A model generated the notes under the pieces. It did no database searches. It saw only the letters and a list, made by a program, of their open reading frames with translations, and was not told the DNA's origin. DNA of 64,000 bases from Vibrio chagasii (lineage in GTDB: Bacteria > Pseudomonadota > Gammaproteobacteria > Enterobacterales > Vibrionaceae). The DNA is taken from contig NZ_MSCI01000001.1 in the NCBI RefSeq assembly GCF_002954585.1, positions 62,001 through 126,000 on the forward strand. The letters run 5' to 3'. Positions 1 to 7,794 of the stretch are shown in pieces. Position 1 is the stretch's first letter, and every line of letters starts with the position of its first letter. A program made the position numbers and the translations under genes.

Positions 1-73
1 TTTTGTCATACCGTGCGAATCCACAAAAAACACACTGAATTAGTGATAGTTTTATTGCTTCGCACAACACAAC

Positions 74-99
74 AAAAGGAAGCATCTCAGCTTCCTTTT
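74..99 (-). terminator. Rho-independent terminator of codBA
   Basis: A ten-base-pair stem (AAAAGGAAGC paired with GCTTCCTTTT) with a six-base loop lies 25 bases past the codA stop. Read on the minus strand it is followed by a U-rich tract, so it should end the codBA transcript. Confidence 0.8.
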
Positions 100-123
100 A
101 TTCGATCATAATTATAGACGATA

Positions 124-1401
124 TTAGCGTTTAAAGCTTACATCTTCCGTTTTATCTAGATTAATTTTGGTCTTTGCTGGTTGTGTCTCTGCGATCACTT
201 TACCGTGACGTACTGAGTACTGCACAGGCACTTGACGACGTACTGCATCAAAACCGTTTTCAGCAGGAAGAATCAGTAGGCTACCAGGCTTGCCTTCTTC
301 GATACCGTAGTTGTCTTGGATGTTCAGTGTGCGAGCAGAGTTTTTGCTAATCAAATCAAGCGAGTTGTTGATTTGGTCGTAGCCCATAACTTGAGTCACA
401 TGCAGGCCCATATGCAGTACTTGAAGCATGTTTGCTGTGCCTAGTGGGTACCATGGGTCAAAGACATCATCGTGGCCAAAACAAACGTTGATGTTGGCAG
501 CGAGCATCTCTTTCACGCGAGTTACGCCACGACGTTTAGGGTAATCATCGAAACGACCTTGTAAGTGAATGTTCACTAACGGGTTTGCAACGAAGTTGAT
601 GCCAGACATTTTCAGCAGGCGGAATAGGCGAGATGCGTAAGCACCATTGTAAGAGCCCATCGCTGTTGTATGGCTTGCTGTTACCTTTTCACCCATTTCG
701 AACTTGTGAGCTAGGGCTGCAAGTGTCTCAAGAAAACGAGATTGCTCGTCATCGATTTCATCACAGTGAACGTCAATCAAGCAGTTGTATTTACGTGCAA
801 GTTCAAATACATAGTGTAATGATTCAACACCGTATTCACGAGTGAACTCAAAGTGTGGAATAGCACCGATAACATCCGCACCGATCTTCACCGCTTCTTC
901 TAGAAGTTCTTTGCCGTTCGGATAAGAAAGAATGCCTTCTTGAGGGAATGCAACGATCTGGATGTCGACCCATTCTTTCATCTCTTCACGCACTTCAACC
1001 ATCGCTTTTAACGCGACTAACGTTGGGTCAGACACGTCTACGTGAGTACGAACGTGTTGAACACCGTTGGCAATTTGCCATTTCAGAGTTTGCTTCGCAC
1101 GTGACTTAACATCTTCAATTGAAAGCAGTTCTTTACGCTCCGCCCAACGCTCAATACCTTCAAATAAGGTACCAGAGATATTCCAGTTAGGCTCACCAGC
1201 TGTCTGAGTTGTGTCTAGGTGAATGTGCGGCTCACAGAAAGGAGAAACCGCAATGCCGCCTTGTGCATCAAGAGTTTCGCCCTGATGGTTGATTTGCGCG
1301 TCATTATCGAGAATGCGAGAAAATTGACCATTTTCAACCAGAATCTGTTTCAAGCCTTCTTGGTCTTGAAGTTTTGCGTTCTTGATTAATAAGGTTGTCA
1401 T
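124..1401 (-). CDS. codA: Cytosine deaminase
   Basis: Cytoplasmic amidohydrolase that converts cytosine to uracil and ammonia for pyrimidine salvage. The 425 residues match the length of E. coli CodA (about 427). Metal-binding motifs of the family are visible: HIH at residues 59-61, the HCDE segment carrying the catalytic glutamate in the middle of the protein, and GHDD with the metal-binding aspartate in the C-terminal third. It starts nine bases after the codB stop and is clearly the second gene of a codB-codA operon. A terminator follows at 74-99. Assignment rests on motifs, length and operon partner. Confidence 0.95.
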   Translation of the reverse strand: MTTLLIKNAKLQDQEGLKQILVENGQFSRILDNDAQINHQGETLDAQGGIAVSPFCEPHIHLDTTQTAGEPNWNISGTLFEGIERWAERKELLSIEDVKSRAKQTLKWQIANGVQHVRTHVDVSDPTLVALKAMVEVREEMKEWVDIQIVAFPQEGILSYPNGKELLEEAVKIGADVIGAIPHFEFTREYGVESLHYVFELARKYNCLIDVHCDEIDDEQSRFLETLAALAHKFEMGEKVTASHTTAMGSYNGAYASRLFRLLKMSGINFVANPLVNIHLQGRFDDYPKRRGVTRVKEMLAANINVCFGHDDVFDPWYPLGTANMLQVLHMGLHVTQVMGYDQINNSLDLISKNSARTLNIQDNYGIEEGKPGSLLILPAENGFDAVRRQVPVQYSVRHGKVIAETQPAKTKINLDKTEDVSFKR

Positions 1402-1410
1402 AGTGTGTCC

Positions 1411-2649
1411 TTAAGCGGCCTGAGATTTCAGAGCTTTTTTATTCAATAGAGGGTTTAGCACTAGGTAACTGATAGCACCGCCTAATACTGCGTTCAATGG
1501 AACAACGCCAGGAAGGAAGTGACCTGCTGCTACGCCTGTTGCAACCGCGATAATGCCAGCCCAGTTAACGGTTTGGAACTCCGCATTTGCAAAATCTTTG
1601 TAACGCTTACGGTTCGCGAAGAAGTCAGCGATGATTACGCCACCAATTGGTGGAATCGCTAGCGAAAGGAACGTTAGCCAGCCAACGAAGTTGTTGTATA
1701 ACCAAAGCGCGAAAATGGTACCGATAATGCCGTTGATGATAGACATTGTAGTACTTGAGCGACCGGTGATGTTTGAGAAGCCTAGACCTGATGCGTACAG
1801 TGCGTTTTCGTTAGTCGTCCAGATGTTTAAACCTAGGACGATAATCGCCGGAAGTAGAAGACCTTGTGCGATCATAACATCAGAAATATCAGCTTGGCCT
1901 GTAGCAGCAGCACCGGCTGCACCGAAGATGAACATCAGTGAGTTACCGATGAAAAATGCGACCATAGTAATGAGTACCGCACTTGCTGGTTTCTTACCGA
2001 AGCGCACGAAGTCAGCCGTTAATGTACCTGCACTCACAAATGAACCCACAACCATCGCGAGCGCAACAGAGAAGTCCATTGGCGTTTCCGGCTTGATAAG
2101 CTGTAGCTGTTCTAGACCACCTACGCTGTCTACCGCTGTCAGCACAGAATAGCCGCCTAGAATCGCGATAGCAGGAACGGCAACCGCTGAAAGTACCATT
2201 AGCGCCTTGATGCCGAAGTACACTGTACCTGTCATTAACAAGCCCGATACGATGATCAGTGTGTTGGTATCGATGCCTGTCGCTTTTTGTACCGGAATTG
2301 CAAACATAGCCACACCTACGCCAAACCAACCGACTTGTGTGCCGCCAAGTAAGGCTGAAGGAAGCCATGAGCCTTTGGTACCGAAAGAGAAACGAGCTAG
2401 GAGGTGAGTTGAGAGGCCAGTAGATGAGCCGATGTAGCCAAGAAAAGAAGTGTAAATACCGAGAATTAGGTTACCGATGAGAACGGCGAGGAAGAAATCG
2501 TTGAATGAAAGGCCTGTCCCGAGTGAACCACCTGTCCACATACTTGCAGAGAAGAAAGTGAGTCCAAGCATTACCATGGTGAGTGAAGCAACTCCTTTCC
2601 TAGCCGATGTTGGAACCGGCCCTAGACTGTAGTTATTATCAGCAGCCAT
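1411..2649 (-). CDS. codB: Cytosine permease
   Basis: Inner-membrane NCS1-family symporter importing cytosine for the deaminase encoded just downstream. The 412 residues form about twelve hydrophobic segments. The N-terminal part (an RKGVASL stretch, then a TGGSLGTGLSFNDFF-type segment) is typical of CodB. It is first in the operon with codA. Sites resembling PurR and CRP operators lie 50 to 90 bases upstream, which fits the purine/pyrimidine-salvage control known for codBA in E. coli, though binding here is inferred. Confidence 0.95.
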   Translation of the reverse strand: MAADNNYSLGPVPTSARKGVASLTMVMLGLTFFSASMWTGGSLGTGLSFNDFFLAVLIGNLILGIYTSFLGYIGSSTGLSTHLLARFSFGTKGSWLPSALLGGTQVGWFGVGVAMFAIPVQKATGIDTNTLIIVSGLLMTGTVYFGIKALMVLSAVAVPAIAILGGYSVLTAVDSVGGLEQLQLIKPETPMDFSVALAMVVGSFVSAGTLTADFVRFGKKPASAVLITMVAFFIGNSLMFIFGAAGAAATGQADISDVMIAQGLLLPAIIVLGLNIWTTNENALYASGLGFSNITGRSSTTMSIINGIIGTIFALWLYNNFVGWLTFLSLAIPPIGGVIIADFFANRKRYKDFANAEFQTVNWAGIIAVATGVAAGHFLPGVVPLNAVLGGAISYLVLNPLLNKKALKSQAA

Positions 2650-2700
2650 TTTTTAACCTCCGCAAATGATCAAAATTAAAATTAACGGTCGCCATATTGC

Positions 2701-2716
2701 AGGCAAACGTGCGCAT
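2701..2716. promoter_or_regulatory. PurR-like operator upstream of codB
   Basis: AGGCAAACGTGCGCAT matches 12 of 16 positions of the PurR box ACGCAAACGTTTGCGT and begins 52 bases before the codB start. In E. coli PurR represses codBA, so position and sequence agree. The match is imperfect in its right half. Confidence 0.45.
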
Positions 2717-2719
2717 TAT

Positions 2720-2735
2720 GGTGATATAAATCACA
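2720..2735. promoter_or_regulatory. CRP-like site upstream of codB
   Basis: GGTGATATAAATCACA keeps nine of ten core bases of the TGTGA-N6-TCACA consensus and sits next to the PurR-like box. It could be a CRP site, or the operator of another CRP/FNR-family protein. Confidence 0.4.
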
Positions 2736-2840
2736 TAGTCAATGCTAAATTTGTCAATAGTCGGTCGTTAAAACCAGTTTTTGGTCAAATTTACATATAA
2801 AACATAAGGTTATTTTTATGAATTATCTCATAGGAATTAA

Positions 2841-2856
2841 TAGAAAACGTTTTCTA
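2841..2856. promoter_or_regulatory. Perfect 16-bp palindrome, LacI-family type
   Basis: TAGAAAACGTTTTCTA is a perfect palindrome with the central ACGT typical of LacI/GalR-family operators. It lies about 190 bases upstream of codB and about 110 bases past the end of the qrr gene. Which regulator uses it cannot be told from the sequence. Confidence 0.4.
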
Positions 2857-2962
2857 TCACTTGTTGGTGGCTAACAAGGTGTAGGTTGAGTATGAATGTT
2901 GATTGTTATTGGTATGAATGGTTATCTGTATACAGGGAATGCAAGCTTGGTAAACGATAGGT

Positions 2963-3072
2963 AAAAAAATAGCCAATCGCAATAACCGCGATTGGCTTAT
3001 ATATTTTGTGAACAAGTATAGGTTCACTAACAACGTCAGTTGGCTAGGTGACCCTCGGCTTAAGAAGGGTCA
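2963..3072 (-). ncRNA. qrr: Qrr quorum regulatory small RNA
   Basis: Hfq-dependent RNA that in vibrios pairs with luxR/hapR-type and other quorum-sensing mRNAs at low cell density. The block diagnostic of Qrr RNAs (CCTAGCCAACTGACGTTG and the following TTAGTGAA) lies on the minus strand between 3048 and 3022. The predicted 5' end begins TGACCC and folds into the usual first hairpin (TGACCCT with AGGGTCA). The 3' end is a ten-pair terminator hairpin (2971-2997) followed by seven U residues, giving about 110 nt. No luxO gene is adjacent, so this is one of the dispersed qrr copies rather than the luxO-linked one. Which numbered copy it is cannot be decided here. Confidence 0.93.
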
Positions 3073-3082
3073 CAGACTACAT

Positions 3083-3098
3083 TGCAGTTAGTGTGCCA
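3083..3098 (-). promoter_or_regulatory. Sigma-54 promoter of qrr
   Basis: On the minus strand TGGCACACTAACTGCA carries GG (3097-3096) and GC (3085-3084) separated by exactly ten bases, the sigma-54 -24/-12 spacing. The C of the -12 element is 12 bases upstream of the TGACCC 5' end of the RNA. Confidence 0.92.
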
Positions 3099-3181
3099 AC
3101 TCTAACAACCTTGATTATCGACTGTTTGATAGCAATTTGGTGCGTATTTAAGCGCTTTCTTAGCATTTTGAAATTGGGTTT

Positions 3182-3207
3182 TTGCGTAATGCGAATGCAT
3201 TTTGCGA
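3182..3207. promoter_or_regulatory. Two tandem LuxO-binding sites
   Basis: Two abutting 13-base elements (3182-3194 and 3195-3207) each match 11 of 13 positions of the LuxO box TTGCAWWWTGCAA. Their centres are about 116 and 129 bases upstream of the predicted qrr start, a normal distance for phospho-LuxO acting as a sigma-54 enhancer-binding protein. Confidence 0.8.
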
Positions 3208-3302
3208 ATTACTATTGGTTTGACGATAAATAGTAGGGGGGGACAAGCTGTTGGCTCTTCTTTCTGAGTTAAGCTTATTGGTTTGTATTCAAGAAACGAA
3301 AA

Positions 3303-3329
3303 GCCCGAGTGATCAGTGATCACTCGGGC
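3303..3329 (-). terminator. Terminator of the DUF3302-HlyD pair
   Basis: A perfect 13-base inverted repeat (GCCCGAGTGATCA and complement) sits 26 bases past the stop of the HlyD-like gene. On the minus strand it is followed by TTTT. Confidence 0.85.
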
Positions 3330-3355
3330 TTGGTGTTTCTAATCCATGAAGGTGG

Positions 3356-4579
3356 TTAGATAGAGTAGAAGAAGTACAGTTGAGACTTCATTCTGATGAT
3401 GATGCCACGAATAACATCCAGGAAGGCCATAAAGCTAATTGGCTTCTCACCACTAACCCAAGCAAGCCCTACTGAGCCGACAGGGATGTCGTAACCTTCT
3501 GTTTCATCAATCTTCAAACGAACGAAGTGATGCTTGTTCTGAAGGTTTCGACCTGTGGTTACTCGAACCTGTTCATCGATACCTAATAAGCTGGCTTGTG
3601 CCTCACCCGTTGCTTCCACAATTCCTTCAACTGTCGCAGAGAAGATTTTCCCTGGGTATACCGCTGTTGCGAACTCCGCAGGCTGACCGACTTTGATGTT
3701 GCGAATCGCTTGGTGGTTTACTCGCATTAACACGTATTTCTCTTCGGTATACATTTGTATACGAGGCATCATCGAAACACGTTGCCCTTCACGAAGAATA
3801 AAGTTGGTAACAAAGCCATCTGATGGCGCCGTTACTTTCGTGCTATTCAAGTCCCATTGTGCTTTTGCCAACGTCGCTTTTGCAGAGTCGACCTCGGTTT
3901 GCTTCTTACTTACATTGGTTTCGGCTTTGTGGATGTTTAATTTAGCGTTCTCCGCATCTACTTCTTTCTTACTCAACTGAGATTCAAGTGTAGTGACGTT
4001 GTGTGTTGCTAAGTCCACCTTTGCGGTTTGTTGGTCGATGTCAGACTCTGTAATGGTGTGCTCAACCACACTGTTTTGCTTTTGATAACGATCCAGTGTC
4101 TTAGACTGCAAAACTAAGTCGGTTTTTGCTGATTCAATTTGTGCTATCGAAGCTTTGATGTCCTCAAGCGCTGATTGGTAGCTGACTTTTGCAATGCTGA
4201 CTTCTTGGCGAGCTGTGTCTAACGCTACCTCTGCTGACTCAAGTTGAACCTTCGCCTTATCTCGAGCGATCACATATTTGGTGTCGTCAATCTCATAGAT
4301 CAACTGACCTTCAGCTACGTCTTGGTTTGGGTGAATATGAACTTTCGTGGTTTTTCCTGTCACATTGGTTGAATCTGGACGTAATTGAATATGGGGAGAT
4401 TGAACGACGGAACCACCTGAGAGGTCCATTGGCGTAAAGTTAATCAGTCCTACCCACACAAATAGCAACCAAGAAGTACCACCTAGGTACGCAAAGGCTT
4501 TCGTTCCTTTATTCCAAGGCATGCCAATTAGCCTCAGTAAATAAATGAACAGTGCCCAAATAGCTAAGCCTTCTAACAT
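3356..4579 (-). CDS. HlyD-family membrane fusion protein (YiaV-like)
   Basis: Periplasmic adaptor of the HlyD/EmrA type anchored in the inner membrane. The 407 residues show two hydrophobic N-terminal segments (about 1-20 and 30-50), a first lipoyl half-motif near 75-105, a long alpha-helical hairpin rich in A, K, E and Q (about 110-250), a second lipoyl half-motif (the TKVTAPSDGFV segment), then a beta-barrel part. The start overlaps the end of the DUF3302 gene by seven bases, so the two are translationally coupled. This pair matches the yiaW-yiaV arrangement of E. coli. No ABC or MFS exporter is next to it, so the substrate is unknown. Confidence 0.85.
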   Translation of the reverse strand: MLEGLAIWALFIYLLRLIGMPWNKGTKAFAYLGGTSWLLFVWVGLINFTPMDLSGGSVVQSPHIQLRPDSTNVTGKTTKVHIHPNQDVAEGQLIYEIDDTKYVIARDKAKVQLESAEVALDTARQEVSIAKVSYQSALEDIKASIAQIESAKTDLVLQSKTLDRYQKQNSVVEHTITESDIDQQTAKVDLATHNVTTLESQLSKKEVDAENAKLNIHKAETNVSKKQTEVDSAKATLAKAQWDLNSTKVTAPSDGFVTNFILREGQRVSMMPRIQMYTEEKYVLMRVNHQAIRNIKVGQPAEFATAVYPGKIFSATVEGIVEATGEAQASLLGIDEQVRVTTGRNLQNKHHFVRLKIDETEGYDIPVGSVGLAWVSGEKPISFMAFLDVIRGIIIRMKSQLYFFYSI

Positions 4580-4923
4580 GCTTGCTTCTCCTCGTCTTTG
4601 TTATCAGCGTTACTGGTTTCTTTCGGTGTTGCGGGGGCTTTCCATGTATCCCTAAGGTTGATGATTGCTTTTTCCATATCAACGAATGCCAAAATGACGG
4701 CGAGTACCCACACCCAGTGCCATAAAAAGCCAATCCAAGTGAGCGCGGTGATCAAACCGAGTTGTTGATGCTCTTTACTGTGAGCCTTGTTGATAGGTAG
4801 TTCATGGACACGCCAGAACCCGTAACATGCAGCTGCAATCGTTGCGACGAGTACAACACCTGCAACCACATGTAGCACTGTGTCAGCGCCAGTTCCAACA
4901 AATGGGACACTTACTAAACTCAT
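4573..4923 (-). CDS. DUF3302 inner-membrane protein (YiaW-like)
   Basis: A 116-residue protein with two clear hydrophobic segments (about 15-35 and 50-80) and a charged C-terminal tail rich in K, E and D. Its size, topology and tight coupling to a HlyD-like gene identify it as a DUF3302 member. Biochemical function is not established for the family. It probably works with the adaptor encoded downstream. An AraC-type regulator is transcribed divergently about 100 bases away and may control the pair. Confidence 0.8.
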   Translation of the reverse strand: MSLVSVPFVGTGADTVLHVVAGVVLVATIAAACYGFWRVHELPINKAHSKEHQQLGLITALTWIGFLWHWVWVLAVILAFVDMEKAIINLRDTWKAPATPKETSNADNKDEEKQAC

Positions 4924-5020
4924 TGATATACCCTAGGTTAAATTGAGCGCTGAGTGTGATTGATATCAGATTTATAGGTTGCAAATTTACTAATTACTTT
5001 AATAATGACACCTATATGAG

Positions 5021-6064
5021 GTGATCTGTAATTGTGTTGGCTGGGGTTTGCGACGAATGAATAATTGTAACTTCTTAAGAGCATTAGGAATTTTAGGTAT
5101 ATATCAGTACGCAGCGGTGAATCGTGAGCTAGATATGGATTCTTTAGGCATTCCCAAATCGGTATTTGCTAACGCTATGAACCTAATTCCGGTCAATGAA
5201 GTGGATAAATGGTATGGCTTACTTGAGCAGAAAACGGATGATCCAGACATCATCTTAAAGCTTGCTGATAGAGTCGATATCGAGAAGTTAGGGCCACTTG
5301 CTAACTGGTTTTTCTCTGGACACGACCTAGCTTCGACCATTCGACGCGTTAACATCGGGCTGCATTGTCTGCAGTCGGGCGCGTTCTTATATGGGGCGCA
5401 AGTGGGTAACTTGATTAAGTGGTGTTATGACAACCCTGAATACTCCGAGACTGGCAAGGTACACGATTCAGTACGTGTTGCGATCTTTATGATGAAAATA
5501 TTAAGGCGTTATCTCGGGCCTGATTTCGTGCCTTCTGCGGTTTCTATTGCCGGACATCGAGAAAATACTGAGCTTTATCACGAGTACTTTGGTTGCAATA
5601 TTCAATGGGGACAACCAAGAACTGAGGTATGGATACCGAGTAAATCTAGGCTATCTATGAATCACTCACCGTCAGAAGGGAAAATGAGTTTAGCGATGAA
5701 TTTCCATGATTTAGATAACTATCTCAATATGCCAGACGCAGGTGATGAACATAAGGTGACCTATGAAATGATCAACTATAGTCGCCATTTTGGCTTACCA
5801 ACGTTGAACAAGGTTTCGAGTTTACTTGGTTTGTCTGAGCAGCAGTTTCAGCGACGACTGCACAAGCTCGGGGTCAACTTTTCCACTATTATGGGTTACG
5901 CATTGAGTAACGTTGCCGTTGAGTTGTTGAGTTATTCATTGCCGGTTGAAGAGGTGGCGAGACGCCTCGGCTATACCAACGTGGCAAGCTTTACGCGAAT
6001 GTTCAAAAAGCACCGTGGCTTGACTCCGAAGCAGTATGTCGAAAGGTTTAGAACCGGCTTATAG
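5021..6064 (+). CDS. AraC-family transcriptional regulator
   Basis: DNA-binding regulator with an N-terminal ligand-sensing domain of the OruR/ArgR-type AraC group (about residues 20-200) and two C-terminal helix-turn-helix motifs. The second motif is clear in the LPVEEVARRLGYTNVASF segment, followed by the family hallmark GLTPKQYV. The frame opens with a GTG at 5021. An ATG at 5057 (residue 13) is an equally plausible start, and neither has a strong ribosome site. It diverges from the DUF3302-HlyD pair and converges with the urea transporter, so the membrane pair is the likelier target. The inducer is unknown. Confidence 0.85.
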   Translation: MICNCVGWGLRRMNNCNFLRALGILGIYQYAAVNRELDMDSLGIPKSVFANAMNLIPVNEVDKWYGLLEQKTDDPDIILKLADRVDIEKLGPLANWFFSGHDLASTIRRVNIGLHCLQSGAFLYGAQVGNLIKWCYDNPEYSETGKVHDSVRVAIFMMKILRRYLGPDFVPSAVSIAGHRENTELYHEYFGCNIQWGQPRTEVWIPSKSRLSMNHSPSEGKMSLAMNFHDLDNYLNMPDAGDEHKVTYEMINYSRHFGLPTLNKVSSLLGLSEQQFQRRLHKLGVNFSTIMGYALSNVAVELLSYSLPVEEVARRLGYTNVASFTRMFKKHRGLTPKQYVERFRTGL

Positions 6065-6071
6065 AGCGATA

Positions 6072-6962
6072 TCAGGTGTGTTGTTTGCTCGATAAGTACA
6101 CCATGACCCAAGTGCTGAGAATGAAAGGTGCGGTTAGCGGCAGTAAGTTAAGAGTGTGGAATATGAGTGTCACTAAACAACTAAGTACACCGCCTAATAT
6201 CGCCCAACCCCATGAAACTCTTGGATATAGAATCAATGCGAGTGTCGCTAGCACAGCATTGTATCCATATAGCCCTTGAGCGATCAGTTCGCCATCTGCG
6301 CCAATTACCTCACTAAACAGAGTACTGATGGCTACTGCCAACACTACCCAAATAGCGTTTCGGATGTTGTTGAGCATGATCGCTACTAAAATAATCAGCC
6401 CCGTCCACGTATTGTTGACAAAGCTGACTTGGCTGACTCCTTTAAGCATGGTCACGATAAAAGGGGGGAGGTGAATCTCTAAATTTGTCGCTGTGTGGAT
6501 GTGTGGAGCTTGCTCATCGACAGAAGGAGAAAATACCGTTAGATCTAAGCTCCACTGAGCCACATAAATTAACCAAGATGTTATGACGAAAGCGCTGGTA
6601 TAGCCGAGGTACTTTTTAAAGCCAAATACCACGGTTGCTATGGGTACAGTGAACAGTGCACCTAAGAAGGTAACTATCACCAAGACGGGTGTGATCCCAA
6701 ATATATTACCGATAAACAGTGCGACAAGTGCACCATTCAACGCATACATTCCATTATTGATGTTATCGATTGGCTTCCTACTATAGTAAGCAAACACATA
6801 ACTGCTCGCTGCGCCGAATAGTGTGAGGGCTGAGAGGGGAAGGGATTCGACTGAGATGGCAATCAGAAATAAAACCGACGTGATGATTGTTGGAGTGAAG
6901 TAGACTTGCCCAATACCATTGAGCAAGCCCTGATGTTGTTGAAAGTCCTTATTCGTCTGCAT
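6072..6962 (-). CDS. Urea transporter (UT family)
   Basis: Integral membrane channel-like protein of 296 residues that should pass urea across the inner membrane. The two homologous halves of the UT family are visible: a NNGMYALNGALVALFIG-type segment in the first half and QGLYGYNAVLATLAL in the second, each with the conserved asparagine of the selectivity filter. About ten hydrophobic segments are predicted. There is no urease or urea carboxylase in the window, so the fate of the urea is not shown. A GntR-type palindrome lies 45 bases upstream. Confidence 0.88.
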   Translation of the reverse strand: MQTNKDFQQHQGLLNGIGQVYFTPTIITSVLFLIAISVESLPLSALTLFGAASSYVFAYYSRKPIDNINNGMYALNGALVALFIGNIFGITPVLVIVTFLGALFTVPIATVVFGFKKYLGYTSAFVITSWLIYVAQWSLDLTVFSPSVDEQAPHIHTATNLEIHLPPFIVTMLKGVSQVSFVNNTWTGLIILVAIMLNNIRNAIWVVLAVAISTLFSEVIGADGELIAQGLYGYNAVLATLALILYPRVSWGWAILGGVLSCLVTLIFHTLNLLPLTAPFILSTWVMVYLSSKQHT

Positions 6963-7006
6963 CGCTCGGCTACGTTATTTACTGATGTTAAATTTTTGAT
7001 AACCAG

Positions 7007-7018
7007 ATTGTATACAAT
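7007..7018. promoter_or_regulatory. GntR/FadR-type palindrome upstream of urea transporter
   Basis: ATTGTATACAAT is a perfect 12-base palindrome whose TTGTATACAA core is typical of FadR-subfamily GntR operators. It lies 45 bases before the urea transporter start. No GntR regulator of that subfamily is adjacent. Confidence 0.4.
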
Positions 7019-7044
7019 TTTAACGTGTTGACCATTTCGGTCTG

Positions 7045-7704
7045 TTAATTTTGATACCAGCGTTCACCATAAGCTTGTTGATAATCTGGCTTTTCAATGA
7101 GCCCTTCCTGCTCAGTTACAGTTTCTAGTGGCCCCACAATAGTTCGATAGGGGAGTACACCCGCCCAAACCGGGATATCCATATCGGCTTTGTCATCATT
7201 CACACCATGCTTACCAATTTTTACTGATGCTTCGGTTAGCGGTATCGCCAATAACTCAGTCGCAGTGAGCTCTTTTTCATTGCTCAGTCTAACCTCGTCG
7301 GTTCTTCCTGGGGCTATCTGCTCAATGAAGATATTCAGCAAGCGATCCTTTTCTTGATTGTCGTCGACGACTGAAAATGATCCGAGCACCACAGCAGAAC
7401 GATAATGGGCGCTATGATGAAAGGCTGAGCGAGCCAAGACCCAACCATCGAATAAGGTGAATGTTAAACAGGTTGGCTCGCCTTTCTTAAGCCCTTTTAG
7501 TAAGCGACTGTTTTTGGCGCCATGAATGTAGACCATGTCATCGACTCGCCACGCGAGCATCGGTATTACCATCGGGCCTTGTTCACCTTGTAATGCAATG
7601 TGCGCGATTAAGCTTTCATCAATGATCTGATGCAGTTTCTCTTGTTCAAATACGGCTTTGTGAGCCCCTTTTTTAATCGTGGTTCTTTTCGCGTTGGATA
7701 ACAT
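7045..7704 (-). CDS. Pyridoxamine 5'-phosphate oxidase-like FMN-binding protein
   Basis: A 219-residue protein of the PNPOx-like split-barrel flavin-binding superfamily. Features include the LIAHIALQGEQGPMVIPM strand pair near the N-terminus, the YIHGAKNSRLLKGL motif that binds the FMN phosphate, and the SAHYRSAVVLGSF segment. Such proteins reduce or bind flavin, and some are annotated as nitroimidazole-resistance-like, but the substrate cannot be inferred. It is divergent from a MocR/PdxR-type regulator across a short gap, an arrangement suggesting that the regulator controls it and that the role involves a vitamin B6 or flavin cofactor. Confidence 0.8.
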   Translation of the reverse strand: MLSNAKRTTIKKGAHKAVFEQEKLHQIIDESLIAHIALQGEQGPMVIPMLAWRVDDMVYIHGAKNSRLLKGLKKGEPTCLTFTLFDGWVLARSAFHHSAHYRSAVVLGSFSVVDDNQEKDRLLNIFIEQIAPGRTDEVRLSNEKELTATELLAIPLTEASVKIGKHGVNDDKADMDIPVWAGVLPYRTIVGPLETVTEQEGLIEKPDYQQAYGERWYQN

Positions 7705-7794
7705 AATCGCTCCTTAATCATTGCCTTTTGATTAATGTAGCGATTAACTGGTCTATTAAATAGAGCCACTTTTAAACACTATTTGGATCCAGTT

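Noticed and set aside
1631..2152. A 173-codon reading frame on the plus strand opposite codB
   Set aside because: It is antisense to a well-supported permease gene and rich in P, S and T with no motif.
3048..3323. Short reading frames on both strands across the qrr locus (61 and 73 codons)
   Set aside because: They overlap the Qrr core, sigma-54 promoter and LuxO boxes, have no ribosome sites and no recognisable protein features.
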